Shown here in pieces: positions 1 through 9,925 of a DNA stretch of 64,000 nucleotides. Position 1 is the first letter of the stretch. Each line of letters starts with the position of its first letter. Source of the DNA: Bolinopsis microptera (lineage: Eukaryota > Ctenophora > Tentaculata > Lobata > Bolinopsidae); the NCBI RefSeq assembly GCF_026151205.1, contig NC_087074.1:1798001-1862000 (forward strand), read 5' to 3'. Position numbers and translations under genes: made by a program. The notes beneath the pieces are model-generated. The model was given only the letters and a program-made list of their open reading frames with translations, was not told the DNA's origin and made no database searches.

Positions 1-379
1 GGTTATGGTTCAGCTCCATCAAATCATTCTGAAGCTCCAAATTTACCATTCTCAGATCTGCAACTAATCTAGAGCGATTTCCTGATGGCACAAAGAAAAG
101 GGGAGGATTAAAATTAGAGTGATCCTTGCACTCCTCAAATACACCAGATGTGATCAAACCCCTAATTTGCCTATCTATTTCCGGCTGCTGCTTGAACGGA
201 ACTTTTCTCGATGGAACCCACATAGGTTTATACTGCTGGAGATGTGCCTCATAGAAATTACAGCATCCTAAATCATGCTCTCCAGTCGAGAAAATTGATC
301 TATACTCACACACAAGGTCATTCCTGTCCTCCTCACTTATTTTCAACTCGTCTAACTTCAATTGCTTAAAGAACTCTCT
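1..379 (-). CDS. Gypsy-type retrotransposon pol, start of reverse transcriptase (partial)
   Basis: On the minus strand this frame is open for 126 codons and runs off the left window edge. The translation has the layout of the pol stretch before and into the Ty3/Gypsy reverse transcriptase: an acidic lead-in, IFSTGEHDLG, then VPSRKVPFKQQPEIDRQI, SGVFEECKDHSNFNPPLFFV and RLVADLRMVN. These match the family pattern in which the linker after protease is followed by the RT fingers and the first RT motif. The frame is closed upstream by a TAG at 380-382. A 2-base slip in a GA run there would join it to the frame that reads the adjacent minisatellite. It is the internal part of the element whose gag is at 8.9-9.7 kb. 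It may be a pseudogene; the catalytic YxDD motif lies outside the window. Confidence 0.8.
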
Positions 380-436
380 CTATCCCATTGTTGTAGTATG
401 TAGTATCCCATTCCATATTCCATAATAACTAGCGGC

Positions 437-3400
437 TCCTCCTCAGCTAGTTTACTCTCCTCAGCTAGTTTCCCCTCCTCAGCTAGTTTACTCTCCTCAG
501 CTAGTTTACACTCCTCAGCTAGTTTACTCTCCTCAGCTAGATTCCTCTCCTCAGCTAGTTTACTCTCCTCAACTAGTTTACTCTCCTCAGCTAGTTTACT
601 CTCCTCAGCTAGTTTACTCTCCTCAACTAGTTAACTCTCCTCAGCTAGTTTACTCTCCTCAACTAGTTTACTCTCCTCAGCTAGTTTCCTCTCCTCAGCT
701 AGTTTACTCTCCTCAGCTAGATTCCTCTCCTCAGCTAATTTCCTCTCCTCAGCTAGTTTACACTCCTCAGCTAGTTTACTCTCCTCAGCTAGATTCCTCT
801 CCTCAGCTAGTTTACTCTCCTCAGCTAGTTTACACTCCTCAGCTAGTTTACTCTCCTCAGCTAGATTCCTCTCCTCAGCTAATTTCCTCTCCTCAGCTAG
901 TTTCCTCTCCTCAGCTAGTTTACTCTCCTCAACTAGTTTACTCTCCTCAGCTAGATTCCTCTCCTCAGCTAGTTTACTCTCCTCAACTAGTTTACTCTCC
1001 TCAGCTAGTTTCCTCTCCTCAGCTAGTTTACTCTCCTCAACTAGTTTACTCTCCTCAACTAGTTTACTCTCCTCAGCTAATTTCCTCTCCTCAGCTAGTT
1101 TCCTCTCCTCAGCTAGTTTACTCTCCTCAACTAGTTTACTCTCCTCAGCTAGTTTACTCTCCTCAGCTAGTTTACTCTCCTCAGCTAGTTTACTCTCCTC
1201 AACTAGTTTACTCTCCTCAGCTAATTTCCTCTCCTCAGCTAGTTTCCTCTCCTCAGCTAGTTTACTCTCCTCAACTAGTTTACTCTCCTCAGCTAGTTTA
1301 CTCTCCTCAGCTAGTTTACTCTCCTCAACTAGTTAACTCTCCTCAGCTAGTTTACTCTCCTCAACTAGTTTACTCTCCTCAGCTAGTTTCCTCTCCTCAG
1401 CTAGTTTACTCTCCTCAGCTAGATTCCTCTCCTCAGCTAATTTCCTCTCCTCAGCTAGTTTACTCTCCTCAACTAGTTTACTCTCCTCAGCTAGTTTACT
1501 CTCCTCAGCTAATTTCCTCTCCTCAGCTAGTTTCCTCTCCTCAGCTAGTTTACTCTCCTCAACTAGTTTACTCTCCTCAGCTAATTTCCTCTCCTCAGCT
1601 AGTTTACTCTCCTCAACTAGTTTACTCTCCTCAGCTAGTTTACTCTCCTCAGCTAATTTCCTCTCCTCAGCTAGTTTCCTCTCCTCAGCTAGTTTACTCT
1701 CCTCAACTAGTTTACTCTCCTCAGCTAGTTTACTCTCCTCAACTAGTTTACTCTCCTCAGCTAGTTTCCTCTCCTCAGCTAGTTTACTCTCCTCAACTAG
1801 TTAACTCTCCTCAGCTAGTTTACTCTCCTCAACTAGTTTACTCTCCTCAGCTAGTTTACTCTCCTCAGCTAGTTTACTCTCCTCAACTAGTTAACTCTCC
1901 TCAGCTAGTTTACTCTCCTCAACTAGTTTCCTCTCCTCAGCTAGTTTACTCTCCTCAACTAGTTTACTCTCCTCAGCTAGTTTCCTCTCCTCAGCTAGTT
2001 TACTCTCCTCAACTAGTTAACTCTCCTCAGCTAGTTTACTCTCCTCAACTAGTTTACTCTCCTCAGCTAGTTTACTCTCCTCAGCTAGTTTACTCTCCTC
2101 AACTAGTTAACTCTCCTCAGCTAGTTTACTCTCCTCAACTAGTTTACTCTCCTCAGCTAGTTTCCTCTCCTCAGCTAGTTTACTCTCCTCAGCTAGTTTC
2201 CTCTCCTCAGCTAGTTTACTCTCCTCAGCTAGATTCCTCTCCTCAGCTAGTTTACTCTCCTCAACTAGTTTACTCTCCTCAGCTAGTTTACTCTCCTCAG
2301 CTAGTTTACTCTCCTCAACTAGTTAACTCTCCTCAGCTAATTTCCTCTCCTCAGCTAGTTTACTCTCCTCAGCTAGTTTACTCTCCTCAGCTAGTTTACT
2401 CTCCTCAGCTAGATTCCTCTCCTCAGCTAGTTTCCTCTCCTCAGCTAGTTTACTCTCCTCAGCTAGTTTACTCTCCTCAGCTAGTTTACTCTCCTCAGCT
2501 AGATTCCTCTCCTCAGCTAGTTTCCTCTCCTCAGCTAGTTTACTCTCCTCAGCTAGTTTACTCTCCTCAGCTAGTTTCCTCTCCTCAGCTAGTTTACTCT
2601 CCTCAACTAGTTTACTCTCCTCAACTAGTTTACTCTCCTCAGCTAATTTCCTCTCCTCAGCTAGTTTCCTCTCCTCAGCTAGTTTACTCTCCTCAACTAG
2701 TTTACTCTCCTCAACTAGTTTACTCTCCTCAGCTAATTTACTCTCCTCAGCTAATTTCCTCTCCTCAGCTAGTTTCCTCTCCTCAGCTAGTTTACTCTCC
2801 TCAACTAGTTTACTCTCCTCAGCTAGTTTACTCTCCTCAACTAGTTTACTCTCCTCAGCTAGTTTCCTCTCCTCAGCTAGTTTACTCTCCTCAACTAGTT
2901 TACTCTCCTCAGCTAGTTTACTCTCCTCAGCTAGTTTACTCTCCTCAACTAGTTAACTCTCCTCAGCTAGTTTACTCTCCTCAACTAGTTTACTCTCCTC
3001 AGCTAGTTTACTCTCCTCAGCTAATTTCCTCTCCTCAGCTAGTTTCCTCTCCTCAGCTAGTTTACTCTCCTCAACTAGTTTACTCTCCTCAGCTAATTTC
3101 CTCTCCTCAGCTAGTTTACTCTCCTCAACTAGTTTACTCTCCTCAGCTAGTTTACTCTCCTCAGCTAATTTCCTCTCCTCAGCTAGTTTCCTCTCCTCAG
3201 CTAGTTTACTCTCCTCAACTAGTTTACTCTCCTCAGCTAGTTTACTCTCCTCAACTAGTTTACTCTCCTCAGCTAGTTTCCTCTCCTCAGCTAGTTTACT
3301 CTCCTCAACTAGTTAACTCTCCTCAGCTAGTTTACTCTCCTCAACTAGTTTACTCTCCTCAGCTAGTTTACTCTCCTCAGCTAGTTTACTCTCCTCAACT

Positions 3401-5142
3401 AGTTAACTCTCCTCAGCTAGTTTACTCTCCTCAACTAGTTTCCTCTCCTCAGCTAGTTTACTCTCCTCAACTAGTTTACTCTCCTCAGCTAGTTTCCTCT
3501 CCTCAGCTAGTTTACTCTCCTCAACTAGTTAACTCTCCTCAGCTAGTTTACTCTCCTCAACTAGTTTACTCTCCTCAGCTAGTTTACTCTCCTCAGCTAG
3601 TTTACTCTCCTCAACTAGTTAACTCTCCTCAGCTAGTTTACTCTCCTCAACTAGTTTACTCTCCTCAGCTAGTTTCCTCTCCTCAGCTAGTTTACTCTCC
3701 TCAGCTAGTTTCCTCTCCTCAGCTAGTTTACTCTCCTCAGCTAGATTCCTCTCCTCAGCTAGTTTACTCTCCTCAACTAGTTTACTCTCCTCAGCTAGTT
3801 TACTCTCCTCAGCTAGTTTACTCTCCTCAGCTAGATTCCTCTCCTCAGCTAGTTTACTCTCCTCAGCTAGTTTACTCTCCTCAGCTAGTTTCCTCTCCTC
3901 AGCTAGATTCCTCTCCTCAGCTAGATTCCTCTCCTCAGCTAGTTTCCTCTCCTCAGCTAGTTTACTCTCCTCAGCTAGTTTACTCTCCTCAGCTAGTTTC
4001 CTCTCCTCAGCTAGTTTACTCTCCTCAACTAGTTTACTCTCCTCAACTAGTTTACTCTCCTCAGCTAATTTCCTCTCCTCAGCTAGTTTCCTCTCCTCAG
4101 CTAGTTTACTCTCCTCAACTAGTTTACTCTCCTCAACTAGTTTACTCTCCTCAGCTAATTTACTCTCCTCAGCTAATTTCCTCTCCTCAGCTAGTTTCCT
4201 CTCCTCAGCTAGTTTACTCTCCTCAACTAGTTTACTCTCCTCAGCTAGTTTACTCTCCTCAACTAGTTTACTCTCCTCAGCTAGTTTCCTCTCCTCAGCT
4301 AGTTTACTCTCCTCAACTAGTTAACTCTCCTCAGCTAGTTTACTCTCCTCAACTAGTTTACTCTCCTCAGCTAGTTTACTCTCCTCAGCTAGTTTACTCT
4401 CCTCAACTAGTTAACTCTCCTCAGCTAGTTTACTCTCCTCAACTAGTTTACTCTCCTCAGCTAGTTTCCTCTCCTCAGCTAGTTTACTCTCCTCAGCTAG
4501 TTTCCTCTCCTCAGCTAGTTTACTCTCCTCAGCTAGATTCCTCTCCTCAGCTAGTTTACTCTCCTCAACTAGTTTCCTCTCCTCAGCTAGTTTCCTCTCC
4601 TCAGCTAGTTTACTCTCCTCAGCTAGATTCCTCTCCTCAGCTAGTTTCCTCTCCTCAGCTAGTTTACTCTCCTCAGCTAGTTTACTCTCCTCAGCTAGTT
4701 TCCTCTCCTCAGCTAGTTTACTCTCCTCAACTAGTTTACTCTCCTCAACTAGTTTACTCTCCTCAGCTAATTTCCTCTCCTCAGCTAGTTTCCTCTCCTC
4801 AGCTAGTTTACTCTCCTCAACTAGTTTACTCTCCTCAACTAGTTTACTCTCCTCAGCTAGTTTACTCTCCTCAACTAGTTTACTCTCCTCAGCTAGTTTA
4901 CTCTCCTCAGCTAGTTTCCTCTCATCAGCTAGTTTACTCTCCTCAGCTAGTTTCCTCTCCTCAGCTAGTTTACTCTCCTCAACTAGTTTACTCTCCTCAG
5001 CTAGTTTACTCTCCTCAGCTAATTTCCTCTCCTCAGCTAGTTTCCTCTCCTCAGCTAGTTTACTCTCCTCAACTAGTTTACTCTCCTCAGCTAGTTTACT
5101 CTCCTCAACTAGTTTACTCTCCTCAGCTAGTTTCCTCTCATC
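437..5142 (-). repeat. 18-bp minisatellite, about 260 copies, inside a Gypsy-type element
   Basis: An uninterrupted array of an 18-bp unit, CTCCTCAGCTAGTTTACT on the plus strand, fills 4.7 kb. Only a few variant units occur (G/A in the CAGCTAG core, TTTACT/TTTCCT/ATTCCT, AATTTCCT, TTAACT). Because 18 is divisible by three, the minus strand reads a six-residue repeat, (S/R)KLAEE or KLVEE. This frame continues at the right edge from a unique stretch (CPSSEHDERKLAEE) and at the left edge into EEPLVIMEYGMGYY. TTAACT units put stop codons in that frame; from 5142 leftward it stays open only to about 4322. There is also higher-order structure: the order of variants from 1501 to about 2300 repeats from 3013, a period of 1512 bp or 84 units. 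Confidence 0.97.
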
Positions 5143-5223
5143 ATGCTCTGAACTAGGACAATCAGGATGGTCTGTTCATGGGTTTGAGGCCAGGGCCCTT
5201 CTGTGCCATAATTACTCATTAGA

Positions 5224-6303
5224 GTGTACAAGTTCGAGAAGAACTCTATCTACACCGATCGACACTACCTATCGGTATACTTATCGAACTTCTACAAACG
5301 CTACATAGATGATGCTGCCAGTACTGCAGAGACGAAAGAAGAAGCCCTTGCTCTGTTTCAACAGATTGCAGACCAAGATCCGGACAAAAAGTTGAAGTGG
5401 GAGGTCGACTTTCCAGAACAACAGGACGATTTTATCCCCTTCCTGAACACTGAGGTCCGGATCGAGCCAAACGGTAAATTAACCAGCAGATTGTACCGCA
5501 AGCCGCAACAAAAGGATATCACCCTGCACAACAACTCTTGCCATCCTGAGTCTGTTAAGATTAATACAGTGAAGAACCTATATAGCGAGGCTTGCCGTAT
5601 CTCATCTGGCCCAGCGGAAAAGGAGCACTCTCTCAGACTCCTTGATGATCTATTACAGAAAAACGGGTACCAGAACCCAAGACGTTATTGTAACAGTAGT
5701 AATTCTAACAGGCGTCAGAGTGTTGAGGATGATTCCAGGACAATTCTTAATTTAGATTTTATTTCGGACAGTACTAGCAATAAGATTAGAAATTATGTAA
5801 AGCAGAACAATTTACCTATTAAAGTAAACTTTAAACCTACTTCGAAATTGAGAAATATTTTATGTAGTAACAGACCGTATGATAAACGTGTGTGCAGTAT
5901 TAATTCATGTAAAATTTGTCCTTTGATAGTTTGTAATAAAGATTGTGAAGTGAAGAATGTTGTATATATACTTATATATAAGATTAAGTGTAAATTATGT
6001 GACCAGCTGTACGTTGGAGAAACCAGTAGGAAAGTACATGCTCGTGTAGGAGAACACTTACGTTACGCTACCTACCCTGCTACCCCTTCTAATGTTAGTC
6101 AAGCTTTTGCCATACATTATTCGAGCTGTCATGAAGGGTTAAATCCCAGTTTAGAAGTAGATATTTTAAGAATTGAGCCCAATACTGTCAGAAGAAAGAT
6201 TTTCGAAGCGATGTTTATTATTAATCTGAACCCTACAATTAACAAGAGAGAAGAACTGGATACTATTAAACGTTTTATCATAGCTAGTACTGAAGAATTT
6301 TAG
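5224..6303 (+). CDS. Penelope-like element protein: RT palm end plus GIY-YIG endonuclease (5' truncated)
   Basis: This is a 359-codon open frame with no credible start codon; the first codon is GTG and the upstream frame closes at about 5209. It begins at the end of the reverse transcriptase. FYKRYIDD is the RT catalytic motif of Penelope-like elements, followed by the characteristic FLNTEVRIEPNGKLTSRLYR and HPESVKINTVKNLYSEA stretches. The C-terminal third holds a cysteine-rich linker (CSINSCKICPLIVC) and a GIY-YIG-type nuclease: VVYILIYKIKC, then LYVGETSRKVHARVGEHL, with a distal glutamate region (RRKIFEAMFI). In complete elements the protein nicks target DNA and reverse-transcribes its RNA. 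Here the N-terminal RT motifs are missing, so the copy is dead, although the remaining frame is intact, which suggests a fairly recent insertion. Confidence 0.9.
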   Translation: MYKFEKNSIYTDRHYLSVYLSNFYKRYIDDAASTAETKEEALALFQQIADQDPDKKLKWEVDFPEQQDDFIPFLNTEVRIEPNGKLTSRLYRKPQQKDITLHNNSCHPESVKINTVKNLYSEACRISSGPAEKEHSLRLLDDLLQKNGYQNPRRYCNSSNSNRRQSVEDDSRTILNLDFISDSTSNKIRNYVKQNNLPIKVNFKPTSKLRNILCSNRPYDKRVCSINSCKICPLIVCNKDCEVKNVVYILIYKIKCKLCDQLYVGETSRKVHARVGEHLRYATYPATPSNVSQAFAIHYSSCHEGLNPSLEVDILRIEPNTVRRKIFEAMFIINLNPTINKREELDTIKRFIIASTEEF

Positions 6304-6557
6304 ATATTTTAGTTTCATTCCCTTTTTATTGCATACAGTTTCAGTTTTCTAGCAGTAGTAATTTTTAATGTTTTTTCACATCTCGCTCACAATCAGTAAC
6401 CACTCACTATAATTTCACTCACATTGTGTATACACCATCTCACATGTATTGTATCTTTTACCTTATCATCTGTTATCACTTACATCTTATCATCTGTTAT
6501 CACTGTACATGTCATTCCATCACACGATCACAATCACGTACTTGCTGTTTAGACTTA

Positions 6558-8194
6558 CGGGTATATGGCCCCCAGAATATAGGTCGTTTTTTGAGCACTT
6601 AGAAACAGGTGTTAAAACTACTTCTAAGCATGTTTAGGGCTGTAAATATGTACATAATAACCCTTTAAATGTTTCTTGGGTAGTTGAAAATAATTATTAG
6701 GTTTTTAAGTGTACTTTTTTTTTTCACCTGTAAAAATACCATTTTTTAACAGGGCCCCCAGAATATAGGTCCAAACATCTGTTCCTAAGTTGTTCTAAAA
6801 TTGTCACAGACAGTTATATGCAGTCAGAATATGTTGCTGAGACTGTATTGATGATGCCAATGGCTCCAGATACTAAATTGAAATGGTTTAGAGTATACTT
6901 AATAGCAAAAAATCAAAAACTACGGCCCCCAGAATATAGGTATGCAAAAATCGTCCTCAAATACTCCACCTTCATACATTTTGATGATGCCATCTCTTCA
7001 GCATATGTTCTTTAACTGTTTCTCATCACTACCCCACATTCCTTAATGCTCAGGGTGACAGAGAAAATGCAGAATCTTGGTCGCTATTTTTTTTTAAAAC
7101 CTATATTCTGGGGGCCATATACCCGTAATGAGTAAAATCTTTAATTTTACTAGTTAAAAAGCTTTCATGCACTCATTTAGTAGGGATCTTAACTAAATAC
7201 TTAAATAAGATTGAAGGAGTGTCCCTAGATATGATTGAGGGGGGCTGTTTTTATCTGTATCAATACAATGTGCACCTCAATGACTGTAAATCAGACATTT
7301 TTGGCCGCCAAATTTTTTTAAAGGCCTAACTCAAAATTCTGTCCCAAAACTTAAGGTCATGAGACAATTCTACGTTGATTCTGAAAATTTCATGTGAAAA
7401 TATTGAAACCCTATTGAGTTCTATTGTTTTGAGCGAAGTCAGTTTGAGATATGGGCGATTTTGTTCATTTTTTGCGATTATTTGAACACAGAATCCACAG
7501 TTAGGTAGATATTGAGCTGATAATCATAGAGAATGTGTAATATATGCTTACCTTCCATATAAAGTTGGTTTCATTCAAAAATATTGATATTTGACCAATT
7601 TATGGACCAAAATCGATCAAATTTGGTGCGTATGCCCAAATATGGGCATATGGTTTTTGTTTTTATCCCATAACTCGGCCAATTTTTATCCAATTTTGAT
7701 AAAACTTGATATGTGGGTTCAGGAGACTAGTAGCTACAAGTAGAGCATCCCAAAGCATGGTTTTGGGCATGTTCAGGGTTTTTGACCAACCTATATTCTG
7801 GGGGTCGTATAGACCTATATTCTGGGGGCCCGTAAACTTTTTTCCAAATTGTCAGTTTGCAGATGTCTCGATGAAAAGATAGCTTAAAATAATACTTATA
7901 CTCATACCAGTAGTCTTAATGGCATGTGTTGGACAGATTTTTGTCATGACAATTTTTCGCCATATTTACCCCTCTAGAAAATGACAACATCGTTTAAATC
8001 TTTCGCTGTCATGACCAAATATACCAAAATACCTCATGTAGGTCCAAAATTTTTATCCAGAAACATTAGTTACATGTTTTACTCCAACATAGCAGTAACA
8101 GATCCCATTAGTATCGCTTATCTTGGTTAGAACTGTATCCACTAACATGACCTATATTTTGGGGGCCACCTATATTCTGGGGGCCATATACCCG
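6558..8194. mobile_element. TA-flanked inverted-repeat element with eight oriented GGCCCCCAGAATATAGGT motifs
   Basis: The left end starts TA/CGGGTATATGG at 6556 and the right end is CCATATACCCG/TA at 8196, giving terminal inverted repeats and a TA duplication typical of Tc1/mariner-type insertions. A second complete right end lies at 7099-7125, so a shorter unit (6558-7125) is also delimited. The 18-bp motif occurs on the plus strand at 6567, 6753 and 6924, and inverted at 7099, 7789, 7813, 8150 and 8168. All copies face inward from their own half. Two small frames here (6449-6637, 6818-7015) have no recognisable product. It sits in the 3' region of the Penelope-like element. Confidence 0.7.
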
Positions 8195-8462
8195 TAGTGG
8201 ATGTTTTAAGTTTATTGAATAGCAGATCGAGTAGTGGTGTATATGTATAGATTTTGATTCTAATTTTAGTCGAGTATTTGAACAATTTGTTGTCGTTTAG
8301 CCATTTTTGATTAATAAATTTTATGAGACAGTTTTCTCACATATTTACCAATTTTGTCAGCATGAATAAGAAGTTGTTACTTTGAAACGTCGTTTATCCT
8401 AACAGTGCAATATCATTTGTCGCAAATCAGAATAATCAGAAACTATTTGGAAAACCCAAAAA

Positions 8463-8860
8463 CTGTCTAATCAGGTGACACTTTATGCTGGTTTCCTCTC
8501 CTCATGCTCTGAACTAGGACAATCAGGTGACACCTCATGCTAGTTTACTCTCCTCCTGCTCTGAACTAGGACAATCAGGTGACACCTCATGCTAGTTTAC
8601 TCTCCTCCTGCTCTGAACTAGGACAATCAGGTGACACCTCATGCTAGTTTACTCTCCTCATGCTCTGAACTAGGACAATCAGGTGACACCTCATGCTAGT
8701 TTACTCTCCTGCTGCTCTGAACTAGGACAATCAGGTGACACCTCATGCTAGTTTACTCTCCTCCTGCTCTGAACTAGGACAATCAGGTGACACCTCATGC
8801 TAGTTTACTCTCCTCATGCTCTGAACTAGGACAATCAGATGACACCTCACGCTCTGTCTT
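8463..8860 (-). repeat. 52-bp tandem repeats, about seven copies, between gag and pol
   Basis: A 52-bp unit (GCTCTGAACTAGGACAATCA, then GGTGACACCTCATGCTAGTT, then TACTCTCCTCCT) is repeated about seven times. It contains the CTCTCCTC and CTAGTTTACT modules of the 18-bp minisatellite, so both arrays probably grew from the same gag-pol spacer. Because 52 is not a multiple of three, the reading frame shifts with each copy and the array as it stands is not coding. Confidence 0.92.
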
Positions 8861-8867
8861 GATATCC

Positions 8868-9690
8868 CCCTCTGTTACCACCAAATCTGCTCGGACAGTT
8901 TCTCTGGAAATGCCCTCTATTACCACACTCCCGACAAATATCTAACTGATGGCGAATGAATTACATGGTCCCCTATTATTCGAATTTTAAACGTTGCGAG
9001 CTGGCTGATAACGTGTTTGAACTGGTACGTTCCTACGGTCATTATTTCTGATGCCACCCCTAAAACTATTCTTAGCCAGATTTGGGGTCCATAGAAGGCC
9101 TGTGGGTTGGCTACTGTCCGAATGGGAAGGAAGATAGTCAAGACGGTAATTTGCCTGCCTTGTGCTCGTCGTCACTTGGTCATGTGTTTGCTCTGGTGCT
9201 GTAATTCTAACTCTCTGGTCACCTAGTTCAGAGTTATTTACAGCGAAAATCGTATCCTGGGCCTGAGTGAAGCTACCTGCTTCAGCACTGTCTGCTAACG
9301 TGATACGATCAGTATTCACCGCTAGTTTGATTGCCTCACTATATGAATGCAACTGTGTTTCATATAGCTTGGTCATTACAGTCACGTCACGTGCTCCTAC
9401 AATAAGAACCTGCAAACAACTCCTGTATCTCTCACACTCGGAGTCGTATACAGTCTTTGAAGCAAGCTCCTTTATACGTATTACGTGCAGTGAACTGTTG
9501 CTCACCAGCTAACTGAAACAATGACATGAGCTCAGTTCTAAAGACCCATGATAGAGTAGCAGGAAATATCTCCTCTGTGTAGCGTTTAATGAGAAGATCT
9601 ATATTACATCTATCGTCCGGCCTGAGAGAGATTTTCTGCAGCCTACATATAATATATAATATTATATAATATACGTAGGCTGCAGAAAAT
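8868..9690 (-). pseudogene. Gypsy-type gag with CCHC zinc knuckle, decayed
   Basis: Two overlapping minus-strand frames (9432-9698 and 8987-9505) read a gag-like capsid stretch: SLRPDDRCNIDLLIKRYTEE and TLSWVFRTELMSLFQLAGEQ, then RIKELASKTVYDSECERYRS and a Gln/Ser-rich tail. A third frame at about 8890-8945 gives a textbook retroviral-type zinc knuckle, ICRECGNRGHFQRNC (C-x2-C-x4-H-x4-C), followed by a Gly/Arg-rich end. The knuckle is separated from the capsid frame by frameshifts and a stop, so the gene is inactive. In the element Gag packages the RNA. It lies between the candidate LTR/primer site and the 52-bp repeats, in the order expected for Gypsy elements. Confidence 0.7.
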
Positions 9691-9691
9691 C
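9630..9691. repeat. Hairpin with 17-bp stems around an AT-rich loop in gag
   Basis: GATTTTCTGCAGCCTAC (9630-9646) is matched exactly in inverted form at 9675-9691, around an AT-only loop. It lies at the 5' end of the gag-like frame and is followed by more AT repeats to about 9718. It could be an old insertion or a local inversion. Confidence 0.75.
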
Positions 9692-9925
9692 TTAGCACAT
9701 ATAATATATATATATGCTAAGTTCAGATCCTCCGCTATGTCCGCACAGAATCAAATGCTCCTTAAATCACCTGGCAAAACCATGAGGCCTGGTACCTCAT
9801 GGCAGATGTGGACAAGCTACTGAACTATTTATGGGCGTTATTATGCTGTTAGAAAGGTCATCCTCGTTTCTAAACTCTACACGTTCAGACTTAATAATAG
9901 TCGTGCATGTTCGCTTGGATGCCAC

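Larger units (their letters stand above)
5160..8475 (+). mobile_element. 5'-truncated Penelope-like element inserted in the Gypsy element
   Basis: The heptamer AATCAGG occurs at 5160-5166 and 8469-8475, on either side of a 3.3-kb block. Outside the block both flanks carry the same Gypsy-derived sequence (GAACTAGGACAATCAGG), which is otherwise continuous as in the 52-bp repeats at 8.5 kb. The block begins just before a Penelope-like coding fragment and ends in non-coding DNA, so the heptamer is a candidate target-site duplication. The inserted element has lost the 5' part of its reverse transcriptase. A second element (6558-8194) sits in its 3' non-coding region. The boundaries are inference from the duplicated heptamer. 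Confidence 0.6.

Noticed and set aside
437-5142. CRISPR-like array
   Set aside because: No spacers; units are contiguous and the genome is eukaryotic.
9267-9512. Plus-strand frame opposite gag
   Set aside because: Shadow of the gag-like minus-strand frame.
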